From the NCBI RefSeq assembly GCF_026967935.1, contig NZ_JAPVBL010000002.1, positions 186,001 through 250,000 of the forward strand: a DNA stretch of 64,000 bases, read 5' to 3'. Source of the stretch: Modestobacter sp. VKM Ac-2982. Lineage in GTDB: Bacteria > Actinomycetota > Actinomycetes > Mycobacteriales > Geodermatophilaceae. The number at the start of each line of letters is the position of its first letter. The first letter of the stretch is position 1. A model generated the notes under the pieces. The model was not told the DNA's origin. It was given only the letters and a program-made list of their open reading frames with translations, and did no database searches. Made by a program: the position numbers and the translations under genes. This document shows, one piece after another, positions 8,210-16,387 of this stretch.

Positions 8210-9643
8210 TCAGCCGAGAGTGCCGTCGCCGGTCAGCGCGGTCACCAGGCCGGCGCCGAGCCCGACCGCCAGCACCCCGAGCGCACCGGCCAGCGCGGCC
8301 CCGTGCGCCCAGCCGGCGGTGGGTGCGGGTTCGCCGGGGCGGAACGCCTCGACCAGCCAGCGCAGGTAGTAGAAGAGGCTGACCAGGGTGTTCAGCGCAG
8401 CGACCACGACCAGCCAGGCGAGCCCGCCGTCCCAGGCGGCGGTGAAAACGGTCAGCTTGCCGAGGAAGACCGCCGTCGGCGGGGTGCCGACCAGGCTGAG
8501 CAGGCTGATCCCCAGCGCGGCCGCCAGCCAGGGCCGCTGCCGGGCGAGGCCGCGGAAGTCGGTGAGCGACCGGGCGCCGGGCACCGCGGCGAGCACGGCG
8601 AAGGCGGTCAGGTTGGTGACCGCGTAGCCGGCCAGGTAGACCAGCAGCGCCGGGGTGGCGGCGGAGGTGCTGGTCACCACGGCGACCGGCATGAGCAGGT
8701 AGCCGACCTGGCTGACCGTCGACCAGCCCAGCAGCCGGCGGGCGTCGGTCTGGGCCAGCGCCGCCAGGTTGGCCAGCGTCATGGTGGCGGCGGCGAGCAG
8801 GCCCACCAGCAGCGGCCAGGACAGGGCGCCCGGCAGCACGTCGACCAGCCGCGCGGCGGCGACCAGCGCACCGACCTTCGGCACGGTGGTGAGGAACGCC
8901 GCCGCGGCGGTGCCGGCACCCTGGGTGGCGTCGGGCACCCACTGGTGCAGCGGCACCCCGCCGGCCTCGAACAGCAGCCCGGCCAGCACGGCCAGCGCCC
9001 CGACGGCCACCGCGGCGGCCGGCGCCGCCGCGAGCCCGGTGGCCAGGTCGACGTAGGCGGTGCCGCCGGCGATGCCGGACAGCACCGTGGCCCCGAGCAG
9101 CAGCAAGATGCCGGACAGCGCCCCGAGCAGGTAGGTCTTCAGCGCCGCCTCGGCCGCGCCCGGACTGCGGACCATCCCGACCAGGGCGTACACCGGGATG
9201 CTGGCCAGCAGGAAGGCGACGGCGAGCACCAGAAGGTCGTCGGTGGCGGCCAGCACGATCGCGCCCAGCCCGCCGAGCAGCAGCAGCGCGTAGGTCTCGC
9301 TCTCCCGCGCCGTCCCGGCCAGCTCGTCGACCCCCAGGCCGATCACCAGCAGCACCGCCGCGACGACCACCAGCCGGGTGACCCCGGTCGCGGTGTCCAG
9401 CACGAACGCCCCGAACACCGTCTCCGCCGGGGGGCCAAAATCGCGACTTCGGCCCCCCGGGAAGGCGAGGGCGGCGGAGACGGCGGCGGCGAGGAGGGCG
9501 GTGACCGCGATCAGCCGGGCCACCCACTGCCGCTGTCGGGGCAGGAAGGAGCCGGCCAGCAGGGTGGCCACCGCGCCCGCGAGGAGGCAGAGCTCGGGGA
9601 GCAGCGCCAGCGGCGACTGCTCCATCATCATCGCCGGCTCCAT
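8210..9643 (-). CDS. nuoN: Complex I membrane subunit N (antiporter-like)
   Basis: This 477-residue membrane protein is of the proton_antipo_M family, with around 13-14 hydrophobic segments. The conserved lysine- and histidine-bearing helices are visible in AALKTYLLGALSG, LLFEAGGVPLHQWVPDATQG and LLGWSTVSQVGYLL. In complex I, NuoN is one of three antiporter-like proton channels. The start ATG overlaps the nuoM stop by one base (TGATG). It is the last intact gene of the operon. A 34-bp palindrome interrupts the coding sequence near residues 62-73, where it encodes GRSRDFGPP, a polar insert absent from the otherwise hydrophobic surroundings. Confidence 0.92.
   Translation of the reverse strand: MEPAMMMEQSPLALLPELCLLAGAVATLLAGSFLPRQRQWVARLIAVTALLAAAVSAALAFPGGRSRDFGPPAETVFGAFVLDTATGVTRLVVVAAVLLVIGLGVDELAGTARESETYALLLLGGLGAIVLAATDDLLVLAVAFLLASIPVYALVGMVRSPGAAEAALKTYLLGALSGILLLLGATVLSGIAGGTAYVDLATGLAAAPAAAVAVGALAVLAGLLFEAGGVPLHQWVPDATQGAGTAAAAFLTTVPKVGALVAAARLVDVLPGALSWPLLVGLLAAATMTLANLAALAQTDARRLLGWSTVSQVGYLLMPVAVVTSTSAATPALLVYLAGYAVTNLTAFAVLAAVPGARSLTDFRGLARQRPWLAAALGISLLSLVGTPPTAVFLGKLTVFTAAWDGGLAWLVVVAALNTLVSLFYYLRWLVEAFRPGEPAPTAGWAHGAALAGALGVLAVGLGAGLVTALTGDGTLG
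9427..9460. repeat. 34-bp near-perfect palindrome inside nuoN
   Basis: The arms CCGGGGGGCC and GGCCCCCCGG flank AAAA-TCGCGA-CTTC. The whole 34-bp block is self-complementary except for two symmetric mismatches. It contains the only AAAATCGCGA I noticed in the window and is locally AT-richer than its surroundings. It keeps the nuoN frame open. I see no second copy in this window. Confidence 0.85.
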
Positions 9644-11130
9644 CACCTGCCCACCAGGTCGACCAGGACGGCGGACGCGGGGGTGATCAGGTCCAGCAAC
9701 AGCCAGGGCAGGACGCCGATCGCCAGGGACAGCAGCAGCAGCCCGGTCACCGGCACCGCCTCGACCGCCCGCACGTCGGAGAAGCTGATCGACCGCCCAC
9801 CGGGCAGCCCGGTGACCAGCAGCTGCAGCGCCCGCAGGAACAGCGCCGCGGTGATCAGGATCCCGGGCAGCGCGATCGCCGCCCAGGCGGTGGTGCCGAT
9901 GCTCCCGGCGAAGACCTGGAACTCGGCGATGAAGCCGCTGAACGCCGGGATCCCCAGTGAACCGAACGCCGCCACCGCGAACAGCCCCGACCACAGCGGA
10001 GCGGTGCGGGCCAGGCCGCCGTAGTCGCGCATCGCGTAGCTGCCCGTGCGGTCGTGCAGCACCCCGGCCAGCAGGAACAGTGCGCCGGTGAGCAGGCCGT
10101 GGCTGACCATCTGGGTGACGGCGCCGGTCACTGCGAGCTCGCGGGCCGCCGTCCCGCCGCCGAGCAGACCGGCCGCGCCGACTGCCATGACCACGTACCC
10201 CATGTGGTTGATCGAGGTGTAGGCGATCATCCGCTTGACGTCGGTCTGGGCCAGGGCGACCAGCGCGCCGTAGAGCACCGAGGCGATCCCGACGGCGAGC
10301 ACCACCCAGGCGGCCCCGCGCCAGGCGTCGGGCAGCGCGGGCATGGCGATCCGGACGAAGCCGTAGGTGCCCATCTTCAGCAGCACCGCGGCCAGCACCG
10401 CCGAGCCGATGGCCGAGGCGTCGGTGTGCGCCGGGGGCAGCCAGGTGTGGAAGGGGATCGTCGGCGTCTTGACGGCCAGACCGACGAGCAGCGCGGCCAG
10501 CACGAACCCGCCGGCGACCGGGTGGTCCTGCAGCGGCGCCGCGGCGATCAGCTCCGGGATGTCGAAGGTGTGCGGGTCGGCGGCGAGGTAGAGGCCGATG
10601 AAGCCCAGCAGCAGCGCGAGGCTGCCCAGGAAGGTGTAGAGGAAGAACTGCAGCGCCGAGCGCCCGGCCTCACGCCCGTGCCCCCAGCCGGCGATCGCGG
10701 CGTACATCCCGACGATCGACAGGTCGAAGAAGAGGAAGAACACGATCAGGTCCTGGGCGGCGAAGAGCCCCAGGCAGGTGGTCTGCAGCGCGAGGAAGAG
10801 GGCGGCGTGCTGGCGCGGGCGCCGGTCCTCGCGCAGCCCGTAGACCGCGCAGGCGCAGAAGACCACCGCGGTCAGCGCCAGCAGCGGCACCGACAGCCCG
10901 TCGACCCCGACGTGCCAGCTGCTGTTGACCGACGGGATCCACCGGGCGCGCTCCTCGAACGCGAGGCCGCCGTCCGCGGGCGTCTCGTACCTCGCGATCA
11001 GCACGCCGACCAGCGCGAGGTCGGCGGTGGTGACCGCGATCCAGGTCCAGCGGGCGACCCGGTCGGGCACCCGGAGCACGGCCAGCAGGGCCGCGGCGAC
11101 CAGGGGCAGGAAGATGATCGAACTGAGCAC
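9643..11130 (-). CDS. nuoM: Complex I membrane subunit M (antiporter-like)
   Basis: This 495-residue integral membrane protein starts at ATG. VGVDGLSVPLLALT, FFLFFDLSIVGMYAAIAGWG, TPTIPFHTWLPPAHTDASAIGSA and KRMIAYTSINHMGYV are classic NuoM/NdhD blocks, including the glutamate/lysine and histidine residues of the proton path. Ordinary complex I reads FEFMLLPMYFLIGIWG at the second block. The equivalent of the conserved TM5 glutamate appears to be Asp here (FFDLS), a variation worth checking by alignment. It lies 4 bp downstream of nuoL and overlaps nuoN. Confidence 0.93.
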   Translation of the reverse strand: MLSSIIFLPLVAAALLAVLRVPDRVARWTWIAVTTADLALVGVLIARYETPADGGLAFEERARWIPSVNSSWHVGVDGLSVPLLALTAVVFCACAVYGLREDRRPRQHAALFLALQTTCLGLFAAQDLIVFFLFFDLSIVGMYAAIAGWGHGREAGRSALQFFLYTFLGSLALLLGFIGLYLAADPHTFDIPELIAAAPLQDHPVAGGFVLAALLVGLAVKTPTIPFHTWLPPAHTDASAIGSAVLAAVLLKMGTYGFVRIAMPALPDAWRGAAWVVLAVGIASVLYGALVALAQTDVKRMIAYTSINHMGYVVMAVGAAGLLGGGTAARELAVTGAVTQMVSHGLLTGALFLLAGVLHDRTGSYAMRDYGGLARTAPLWSGLFAVAAFGSLGIPAFSGFIAEFQVFAGSIGTTAWAAIALPGILITAALFLRALQLLVTGLPGGRSISFSDVRAVEAVPVTGLLLLSLAIGVLPWLLLDLITPASAVLVDLVGR

Positions 11131-11134
11131 GGAG

Positions 11135-13054
11135 CTACCTCACTGCCAGCAGGAGGGCCAGCGCGGCGGCGAGCACCACGGCGGCCGAGACGTAGTACTG
11201 GTGCAGCTGGCCGGTCTGGGTGCGCCGGGCCCAGCCCCCCAGCCAGCGGGTGCCGGCGGCCAGCGACCGCACGGCGGCGTCCGGCCCGGCCAGGTCGGCC
11301 CGGCCGGTGGCGTCGGCCAGCCGCACGCCTGCGGTGGCCGAGCCGGCGACGGCCCGGTCGAGCACTCCGTCGTCGAAGCGGGCCGCGGCGCGTGCCGTCC
11401 GCAGCGCGCCCCGGCCGGCGCCGGTCACCGCGCGGGCGAGCACCCGGTCGTCGAACCGGGCCAGCGCCTCGGCCGTGTGCAGCACCGGCCGGACGACGAC
11501 CACGTCGGTCGCCCGGGCCAGCCCCAGCCAGCCCTCGAGCCAGCCGGGCAGCGGCTGCAGCGGCCGGACCCGCACGAGGAGCAGCACCACCACCGCGACG
11601 ACCGCGGAGACGGCCAGCTCCACCAGCCCCGGGGTCGGGCCGCTGCCGTCGAGGGCCTGGCGCAGCGTGTCGCCGACCGGAGGGAGGGCCAGCAGCCCGA
11701 GGACGGCGGCGCCCGCGGCCAGCACGACCAGCGGCGCCTGCTGCAGCGCCCGCACCTGACGGGTGCCCTCCTCCTCGGTGTCGTAGCCCGCCTCGGCGTC
11801 CGCGGGCAGCCGCTGCCAGACCAGCCACAGCACCTTGCCGGCGTAGCCCGCCGACAGCGCGGCGGCGGCCAGCCCGACCAGGTAGAGGGCCAGGGACTCC
11901 TCGTGGGCCCCGGCGAGGACGGCGTCCTTGGTCGCCCACAGCGACAGCGGCGCCACCCCGGCCAGGGCCAGTGCCCCCACCGCGGCGCAGACGCCGACCA
12001 GCGGCCAGCGCCGGGCGGCGCCGCGCAGCGCCGGCAGCTGCTTGGTGCCCAGCGCGGTCAGCCAGGCCCCGGCGGCCAGGAAGAGCAGCGCCTTGGTGGC
12101 CGCGTGCGCGACCAGGTGCGCGGTGCCGCCGGCGACGGCCGCGACCCCGGCGCCCAGCACCACGAATCCGAGCTGCGCCGCGGTCGAGGCGGCCAGCAGC
12201 TGCTTGAGGTCGCGCTGGGCGAGCGCCACTGCGCCGAGCAGCAACGCGGTCAGCGCGCCCACCCAGGCCGCGGTCGGCCCGGCCCAGCTGGTCGCGCCCA
12301 GCAGCGGGGAGACCCGCAGCAGCAGGTAGCCGCCCATCGCGACCATCGCCGCGGAGTGCAGCAGCGCGCTGACCGGGCTGGGGCCCTGCATCGCCGCGGA
12401 GAGCCAGGCGGTGAACGGCAGCTGGGCGGCCTTGCCGAGGGCGGCGACGAGCAGCCCGGCGGCGGCGACGTCCCGCCAGGGCGCCGGCAGCCCGGGCAGG
12501 TCGGCCAGCGCCAGCCCCGATCCACCGGCCAGGGCCGCCCCGGCGGCCAGGTACAGCCCGAGGTCGGCGGTGCGGGTGGTGAGGAAGGCGGTCAGCCCGG
12601 CGCCGACCCGGTGCGGCTCCTGCCAGCGGAAGCCGATCAGCGCGTACGACGTCGCGCCCATCACCTCCCAGGCGAACAGCAGCGCCGGCAGCGTGGTGGC
12701 GCAGACGGTGACCACCACGGCCGCGGCGAACAGCAGCAGCAGGCCGGTGTAGCGGGCCCGGGCACCGGAGACGTCGGCGGCGGAGAAGACCAGCACGAGC
12801 AGGGTGACGGCGGCGACCGCGGGCAGCACCACGGCCGCCAGGGCGTCGACCGCCAGCCCGAACACCGCGCCGGGCAGGAAGGGCGCCGAGGTGGCCGGCC
12901 GGCCCAGCGCCACGGCGACCGACAGCGCCAGGACGACGCCCGCCGTGACGATCCCGACGGCCGGCGCCACCCGGTCCGCGCGCCGCCCGGAGACGCACAG
13001 CCCCGCACCGACGACCGCCGGCACCGTGGCGCAGGCCCACAGCAGCCCGGTCAC
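11135..13054 (-). CDS. nuoL: Complex I membrane subunit L (antiporter-like, long helix end)
   Basis: This 639-residue membrane protein is typical of NuoL length. Conserved blocks include AWEVMGATSYALIGFRW, GKAAQLPFTAWLSAAMQGPSPVSALLHSAAMV and QRDLKQLLAASTAAQLGFV. The C-terminal third contains the lateral helix region and a final TM. The start is GTG in a GTGA overlap with nuoK. Compared with standard NuoL, the segment at about residues 480-600 contains two RFDD(R/G)VLxRAV repeats, as in other actinobacterial second-copy NuoL proteins. In complex I it is the distal proton channel. Confidence 0.92.
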   Translation of the reverse strand: MTGLLWACATVPAVVGAGLCVSGRRADRVAPAVGIVTAGVVLALSVAVALGRPATSAPFLPGAVFGLAVDALAAVVLPAVAAVTLLVLVFSAADVSGARARYTGLLLLFAAAVVVTVCATTLPALLFAWEVMGATSYALIGFRWQEPHRVGAGLTAFLTTRTADLGLYLAAGAALAGGSGLALADLPGLPAPWRDVAAAGLLVAALGKAAQLPFTAWLSAAMQGPSPVSALLHSAAMVAMGGYLLLRVSPLLGATSWAGPTAAWVGALTALLLGAVALAQRDLKQLLAASTAAQLGFVVLGAGVAAVAGGTAHLVAHAATKALLFLAAGAWLTALGTKQLPALRGAARRWPLVGVCAAVGALALAGVAPLSLWATKDAVLAGAHEESLALYLVGLAAAALSAGYAGKVLWLVWQRLPADAEAGYDTEEEGTRQVRALQQAPLVVLAAGAAVLGLLALPPVGDTLRQALDGSGPTPGLVELAVSAVVAVVVLLLVRVRPLQPLPGWLEGWLGLARATDVVVVRPVLHTAEALARFDDRVLARAVTGAGRGALRTARAAARFDDGVLDRAVAGSATAGVRLADATGRADLAGPDAAVRSLAAGTRWLGGWARRTQTGQLHQYYVSAAVVLAAALALLLAVR

Positions 13055-13353
13055 CGGGACAGGTCCGTGGCCATGTCGGTCATGTCCGACTGCCGGGAGC
13101 GGTGCAGCAGGGTGGCCACGGCGAAGCCCATCGCCATCTCCACCGTCATCGCGGTGATCACCACGAGCAGCAGCACCTGGCCGTCGGGGGTGGGGGAGAG
13201 GAACCACCAGAAGGCCGCGGCGGCGAGGATGACGCCGTTGAGCATCAGCTCCAGGCCCATCATCACCATGACCACGACCTGCTGGGAGATGGCCCCGTAG
13301 AGCCCCACGCTGAACAGCGCGGCCGCCACCAGCAACATCGTCTGCAGCGTCAT
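13051..13353 (-). CDS. nuoK: Complex I membrane subunit K
   Basis: This is a 100-residue, three-helix protein. VVVMVMMGLELMLNGVILAA carries the glutamate in helix 2 and VVITAMTVEMAMGFAVA the glutamate in helix 3 that define NuoK/NdhE. The ATG overlaps the nuoJ stop by 4 bp, and the stop overlaps the nuoL GTG by 4 bp. Confidence 0.93.
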   Translation of the reverse strand: MTLQTMLLVAAALFSVGLYGAISQQVVVMVMMGLELMLNGVILAAAAFWWFLSPTPDGQVLLLVVITAMTVEMAMGFAVATLLHRSRQSDMTDMATDLSR

Positions 13354-13889
13354 CGCGGGGCCTTCCCCGCGCGCAGGTCGTCGCCGAGCCGGTCGTAGCG
13401 ACCCCGCGGCAGCGCGAGGACGAGGGCGGCGACGATCGTGGCGAAGAGGACCGGCGAGACGGTCATCATCACCAGCATCTTCGACTCCATGATCGCCTCG
13501 CCCAGCGAGGTGACCAGGTCGGCGGCGGGTGCGCCCCGGCGGGTGGGCCACGGCACGAGCAGCGCGCCGGCGGCCAGGACGACGAACGTGCCGATCGCGA
13601 CCGCCAGCGCCGGGCGCTTGCCGTGCACCATGTCCATCGGCATCAGCGCCGGGTTCATCCCCATGAACATGATCATGTAGATGCCCATCACGGCCATCTC
13701 CATGGTCATCATCAGCACGGTGATGACGCCGAGGAACTCCAGGTCGACCAGCAGCAGCACCAGGCCGACGGCGATGAAGGACGCGGCCAGCGCGTAGGTC
13801 GCCCGGGCCATCGAGTCGGCCCGGAAGACGGCGACGCCGGCGGCGACCGCCACCACGGCGAGCACCCAGAACACGATCCCGGTGAGCAC
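13350..13889 (-). CDS. nuoJ: Complex I membrane subunit J
   Basis: This 179-residue protein starts at ATG and has five predicted helices. YALAASFIAVGLVLLLVDLEFLGVITVLMMTMEMAVMGIY covers the conserved NuoJ helix 3 region that undergoes the pi-bulge transition in complex I. The Met-rich MGMNPALMPMDM loop is notable in a locus that also encodes a Met/Asp/His repeat protein. It follows nuoH with a 13-bp gap, the only real gap in the operon besides nuoL-nuoM. Confidence 0.9.
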   Translation of the reverse strand: MLTGIVFWVLAVVAVAAGVAVFRADSMARATYALAASFIAVGLVLLLVDLEFLGVITVLMMTMEMAVMGIYMIMFMGMNPALMPMDMVHGKRPALAVAIGTFVVLAAGALLVPWPTRRGAPAADLVTSLGEAIMESKMLVMMTVSPVLFATIVAALVLALPRGRYDRLGDDLRAGKAPR

Positions 13890-13902
13890 GGTCTCCCCCT
13901 CC

Positions 13903-14835
13903 TCAGGCCTGGACCACGACGACGACGGACACGACGAGCACCTGCAGCAGCACCAGCGGCAGCGCGACCAGCCAGGCAGGGGCGGCCAGCTGCTCCGGGC
14001 GGATCACCGGGAGCCGGCGGCGCAGCGCGACGAGGACGGCGAGCAGTGCGGCGGTCTTGACCAGCAGCCACAGCCACGCCGGTAGCAGCGGCCCGTGCCC
14101 CCCGCCGAGGAAGGCGGTCGCCCCGAAGGCGGCCCCGGCGGTGAGCAGGGCGTACCGCCCGGCGGAGAGCAGCCAGCGGTCCACGCCGGCCGCCTCGACG
14201 AGCACCCCGCCGGCCGTGGTCGCCCCGGCGGGCGCGCCGAGGGGCCCCCAGACGGAGAACCCGGCGACCGCCGCGCAGAAGACGGCGAACGCCACCGGCA
14301 TCCAGACGACGAACCACAGCCCGGACTGCGCGGCCACCACGTCGCCCAGCCGGAGGCTGCCGGCGGCGACCGCCGGTGCGGTCAGCGCGAACATCAGCGG
14401 CAGCTCGTAGGACAGCGCCTGGGCCAGGAAGCGGTACCCGCCGACCAGGGCGTGGGCGCTGTTGGGGCCCCAGCCGGCCAGCCAGACCGCCGCCCACACC
14501 AGCACGTCCATCGCGTTGAACCAGACGACGCCGACCGTCAGGTCGGCGACGGTCCACCGGCCGAACGGGACGACGGCGACCATCAGCAGCGCCGCGGTGA
14601 GCAGCCCGGCGATGCCGATCCGCTGCAACGGGAGGTCCGCGGCCACGGTGGTCCGGCGGCGCTGACCGAACAGCCGCGCGGTCTCGGCCACCGGGGTGAG
14701 CAGGCCACTCCCCAGCGGCTGCCCGGCGGACCGCGCGGCCAGCGCGCCCTCCAGGCTCGCCGCGGCGGCCGCGACGGCGAGGAGCAGGGCGGCCGCGAGC
14801 GGCACCCAGCCGGCCGACACCTCGGTCACGGTCAC
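13903..14835 (-). CDS. nuoH: Complex I membrane subunit H (quinone-site subunit)
   Basis: This 310-residue protein has about eight hydrophobic helices. GWGPNSAHALVGGYRFLAQALSYELPLMFAL aligns with the NuoH signature (GW.SNSKY.llGa.R..AQ.iSYE.pl). The acidic quinone-site loop (EGESELVSGF in canonical NuoH) is not seen; the corresponding stretch is the plainer SVWGPLGAPAGATTAG. The key loop of the quinone cavity is therefore altered. The start is GTG in a 4-bp overlap with the upstream NuoBD-like gene; GTG at 14829 is possible. Confidence 0.88.
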   Translation of the reverse strand: MTVTEVSAGWVPLAAALLLAVAAAAASLEGALAARSAGQPLGSGLLTPVAETARLFGQRRRTTVAADLPLQRIGIAGLLTAALLMVAVVPFGRWTVADLTVGVVWFNAMDVLVWAAVWLAGWGPNSAHALVGGYRFLAQALSYELPLMFALTAPAVAAGSLRLGDVVAAQSGLWFVVWMPVAFAVFCAAVAGFSVWGPLGAPAGATTAGGVLVEAAGVDRWLLSAGRYALLTAGAAFGATAFLGGGHGPLLPAWLWLLVKTAALLAVLVALRRRLPVIRPEQLAAPAWLVALPLVLLQVLVVSVVVVVQA

Positions 14836-15968
14836 GAGCCCGCCTCCACCGGCACGGTCACCCGGTCGGCGGTGTCCAGGTCCAGCGAGGCGACCACCAG
14901 CCGGGCGCTGGCCAGGTCCAGCCCGGTGACCAGGTCGGCCACCGCGGAGAGCTCGGTCGACCGGCGCTGCTCGGTGCCCGCCAGCCAGTGCCGCAGCCGG
15001 TCGTGCGCATCGCCCTCCGGCAGCCGGCCCAGGCCACGCAGCGACCAGCGGAGCAGCCGGGAGCGGGTGATCCGGCGGGCCAGCCGGTCGGCCTCGGGCG
15101 GCTGCCCGCCGGCCAGCAGCTCGTCGCGGACCCGCGCAGCCCGGACCGCGGCGTCGTCCCAGCCGGCCAGGGCGAGCAGGGTGGCCACCGCGTCCCAGCG
15201 GCCGGCCGCGGTGCCGTGCACCGGCGGGTCGGTGGGGGAGCCGTCGGCCGGCAGCAGCACCTCGGCCCGGGCGGCGACGACCAGGTCGCCCTGGAGCGTG
15301 GTGTGCAGCAGCAGGCCGGCCGGCCAGTGCGGGAGCACCGGGCCGAGGGGGACGTGCAGCACGTCGAGGTCGAGGCTGTCGGGGTCGGCGAGCTGGTCGT
15401 CGCCACCGCCGCCGGCCAGGCCGATCCCGCCCGGCATCGGCATGTCCATGTCCATGTCGCCGTGGTCCATGTCGCCGTGGTCCATGTCGCCGTGGTCCAT
15501 GTCGCCGTGGTCCATGTCGCCGTGGTCCATGTCCCCGGAGTCGTCGTCCATGTCCATGTCCATGTCCATGTCCATGTCGCCGTCGCCGTCGCCGTCGTCG
15601 CCGGTGGCGGTGGCGGTGGTCCCGGGGTCGGGCTCGGCCGGCCGGCCGTCGGCGTCTCGCCGCTGGGCCGCGCCGTCGGCGAGCTCGGCCGTGGCCCGGT
15701 CCAGGGCGGCCGGCACGGCCTCGGCGGTGGTCACCTCCGCCCGGGCACGGGGGCCGGGCAGCTGACCCCAGACGTGCTCGACGGCGGCGGTCAGCCGGGC
15801 CCCGGGGCGGCCGCAGACGACCAGCAGGTCGGCGTCGGCGGGGGAGTCGGCCAGCCGCCAGCCCCGGGTCCGGACGTGCTGCTCGAGCGCGCAGCGGGTG
15901 CGGCCCCAACCGGGCACCTCGACCGCGAGCACCGCGGTGCGCCGCGCCGCCAGTGACCTCAGGTCCAC
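14832..15968 (-). CDS. Degenerate NuoB-NuoD-like fusion with GDMDH metal-motif repeat
   Basis: This protein is about 378 residues long. Residues 12-90 resemble NuoB or hydrogenase small subunits (TRCALEQH, then GWRLADSPADADLLVVCGRPG, matching the 'SPRHADVLLVTGPV' block). It has only Cys26 and Cys52, so the four ligands of cluster N2 are not present. Residues about 115-175 are low-complexity: Met-Asp dipeptides, then five perfect GDMDH units, resembling Met/His copper-binding repeats. From about residue 190, DVLHVPLGPVLPHWPAGLLLHTTLQGDLVV matches the first strand block of NuoD ('GPQHPSTHGVLRL...DGE'). The remainder is a helical region without NuoD quinone-site residues. It replaces nuoB, C, D and I in the operon. 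The start (GTG 15968, overlapping nuoA by 10 bp) is moderately certain. Role unknown; a structural cap or metal-responsive part of the membrane arm is inference. Confidence 0.7.
   Translation of the reverse strand: MDLRSLAARRTAVLAVEVPGWGRTRCALEQHVRTRGWRLADSPADADLLVVCGRPGARLTAAVEHVWGQLPGPRARAEVTTAEAVPAALDRATAELADGAAQRRDADGRPAEPDPGTTATATGDDGDGDGDMDMDMDMDMDDDSGDMDHGDMDHGDMDHGDMDHGDMDHGDMDMDMPMPGGIGLAGGGGDDQLADPDSLDLDVLHVPLGPVLPHWPAGLLLHTTLQGDLVVAARAEVLLPADGSPTDPPVHGTAAGRWDAVATLLALAGWDDAAVRAARVRDELLAGGQPPEADRLARRITRSRLLRWSLRGLGRLPEGDAHDRLRHWLAGTEQRRSTELSAVADLVTGLDLASARLVVASLDLDTADRVTVPVEAGS
15456..15530 (-). repeat. 15-bp tandem repeat encoding (GDMDH)5
   Basis: Five identical 15-bp units (gtcgccgtggtccat on the + strand) are followed further along (15548-15577) by five gtccat units that encode Met-Asp. 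Both unit lengths are multiples of three, so copy number can vary without frameshift. Confidence 0.95.
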
Positions 15969-16309
15969 CGCAGCGCACCCTCGCGCCAGGCCCACAGCAC
16001 GCCGGTCATCAGCACACCGAGCAGCACGAACATCTCGACGATCGCCGATGTCCCGATCGAGGCGACGACGGTCGCCCACGGGTACATGTAGAGCATCTCC
16101 ACGTCGAAGGCGAGGAACAGCAGCGTCATCGGGTAGTACCGCGCCTCGAACCGGGACAACGCGTGCTCCTCGGGCCGCCAGCCGGAGAGGAAGGGGAGGC
16201 TCGCGACCGCCCCCGGTGCCACCGCCGTCCGGCGGTGCAGCAGGTACGCCAGCAGCACACCGCCCACGGCGATGCCCAGCATCGCGGCGAGGCTCAGGTA
16301 GGCCGACAC
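15959..16309 (-). CDS. nuoA: Complex I membrane subunit A
   Basis: This 116-residue protein has three hydrophobic helices. SGWRPEEHALSRFEARYYPMTLLFLAFDVEMLYMYPWA carries the conserved NuoA/ND3 loop and the FDVE(M/A)xxxYPWA helix. The usual reactive loop cysteine (YECG) is absent, with WRPEEHA in its place. The start is GTG at 16309, with GGAGGG five bases upstream. It is the first gene of the leftward operon nuoA-BD-like-H-J-K-L-M-N. Confidence 0.93.
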   Translation of the reverse strand: MSAYLSLAAMLGIAVGGVLLAYLLHRRTAVAPGAVASLPFLSGWRPEEHALSRFEARYYPMTLLFLAFDVEMLYMYPWATVVASIGTSAIVEMFVLLGVLMTGVLWAWREGALRWT

Positions 16310-16362
16310 CCGTTCCCTCCCCGTCCGCGTCGCCTGAGGCCGTGTCTGACCGGAGCCGCGCA

Positions 16363-16384
16363 TACCCGTGTGGTCGTGCGGGTA
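16363..16384. promoter_or_regulatory. Candidate ArsR-type operator
   Basis: TACCCG and CGGGTA form a perfect 6-bp inverted repeat separated by 10 bases, placed between the divergent nuoA and arsR-type genes and only 3 bp from the regulator's GTG. The position suits autoregulation and control of the nuo operon. The 16310-16362 part of the gap shows no other motif I can defend. Confidence 0.5.
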
Positions 16385-16387
16385 ACC

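Noticed and set aside
15456..15577. Short direct repeats resembling a CRISPR array
   Set aside because: Units of 15 and 6 bp are contiguous without spacers, are in coding phase and lie in a protein gene. No cas gene is nearby.
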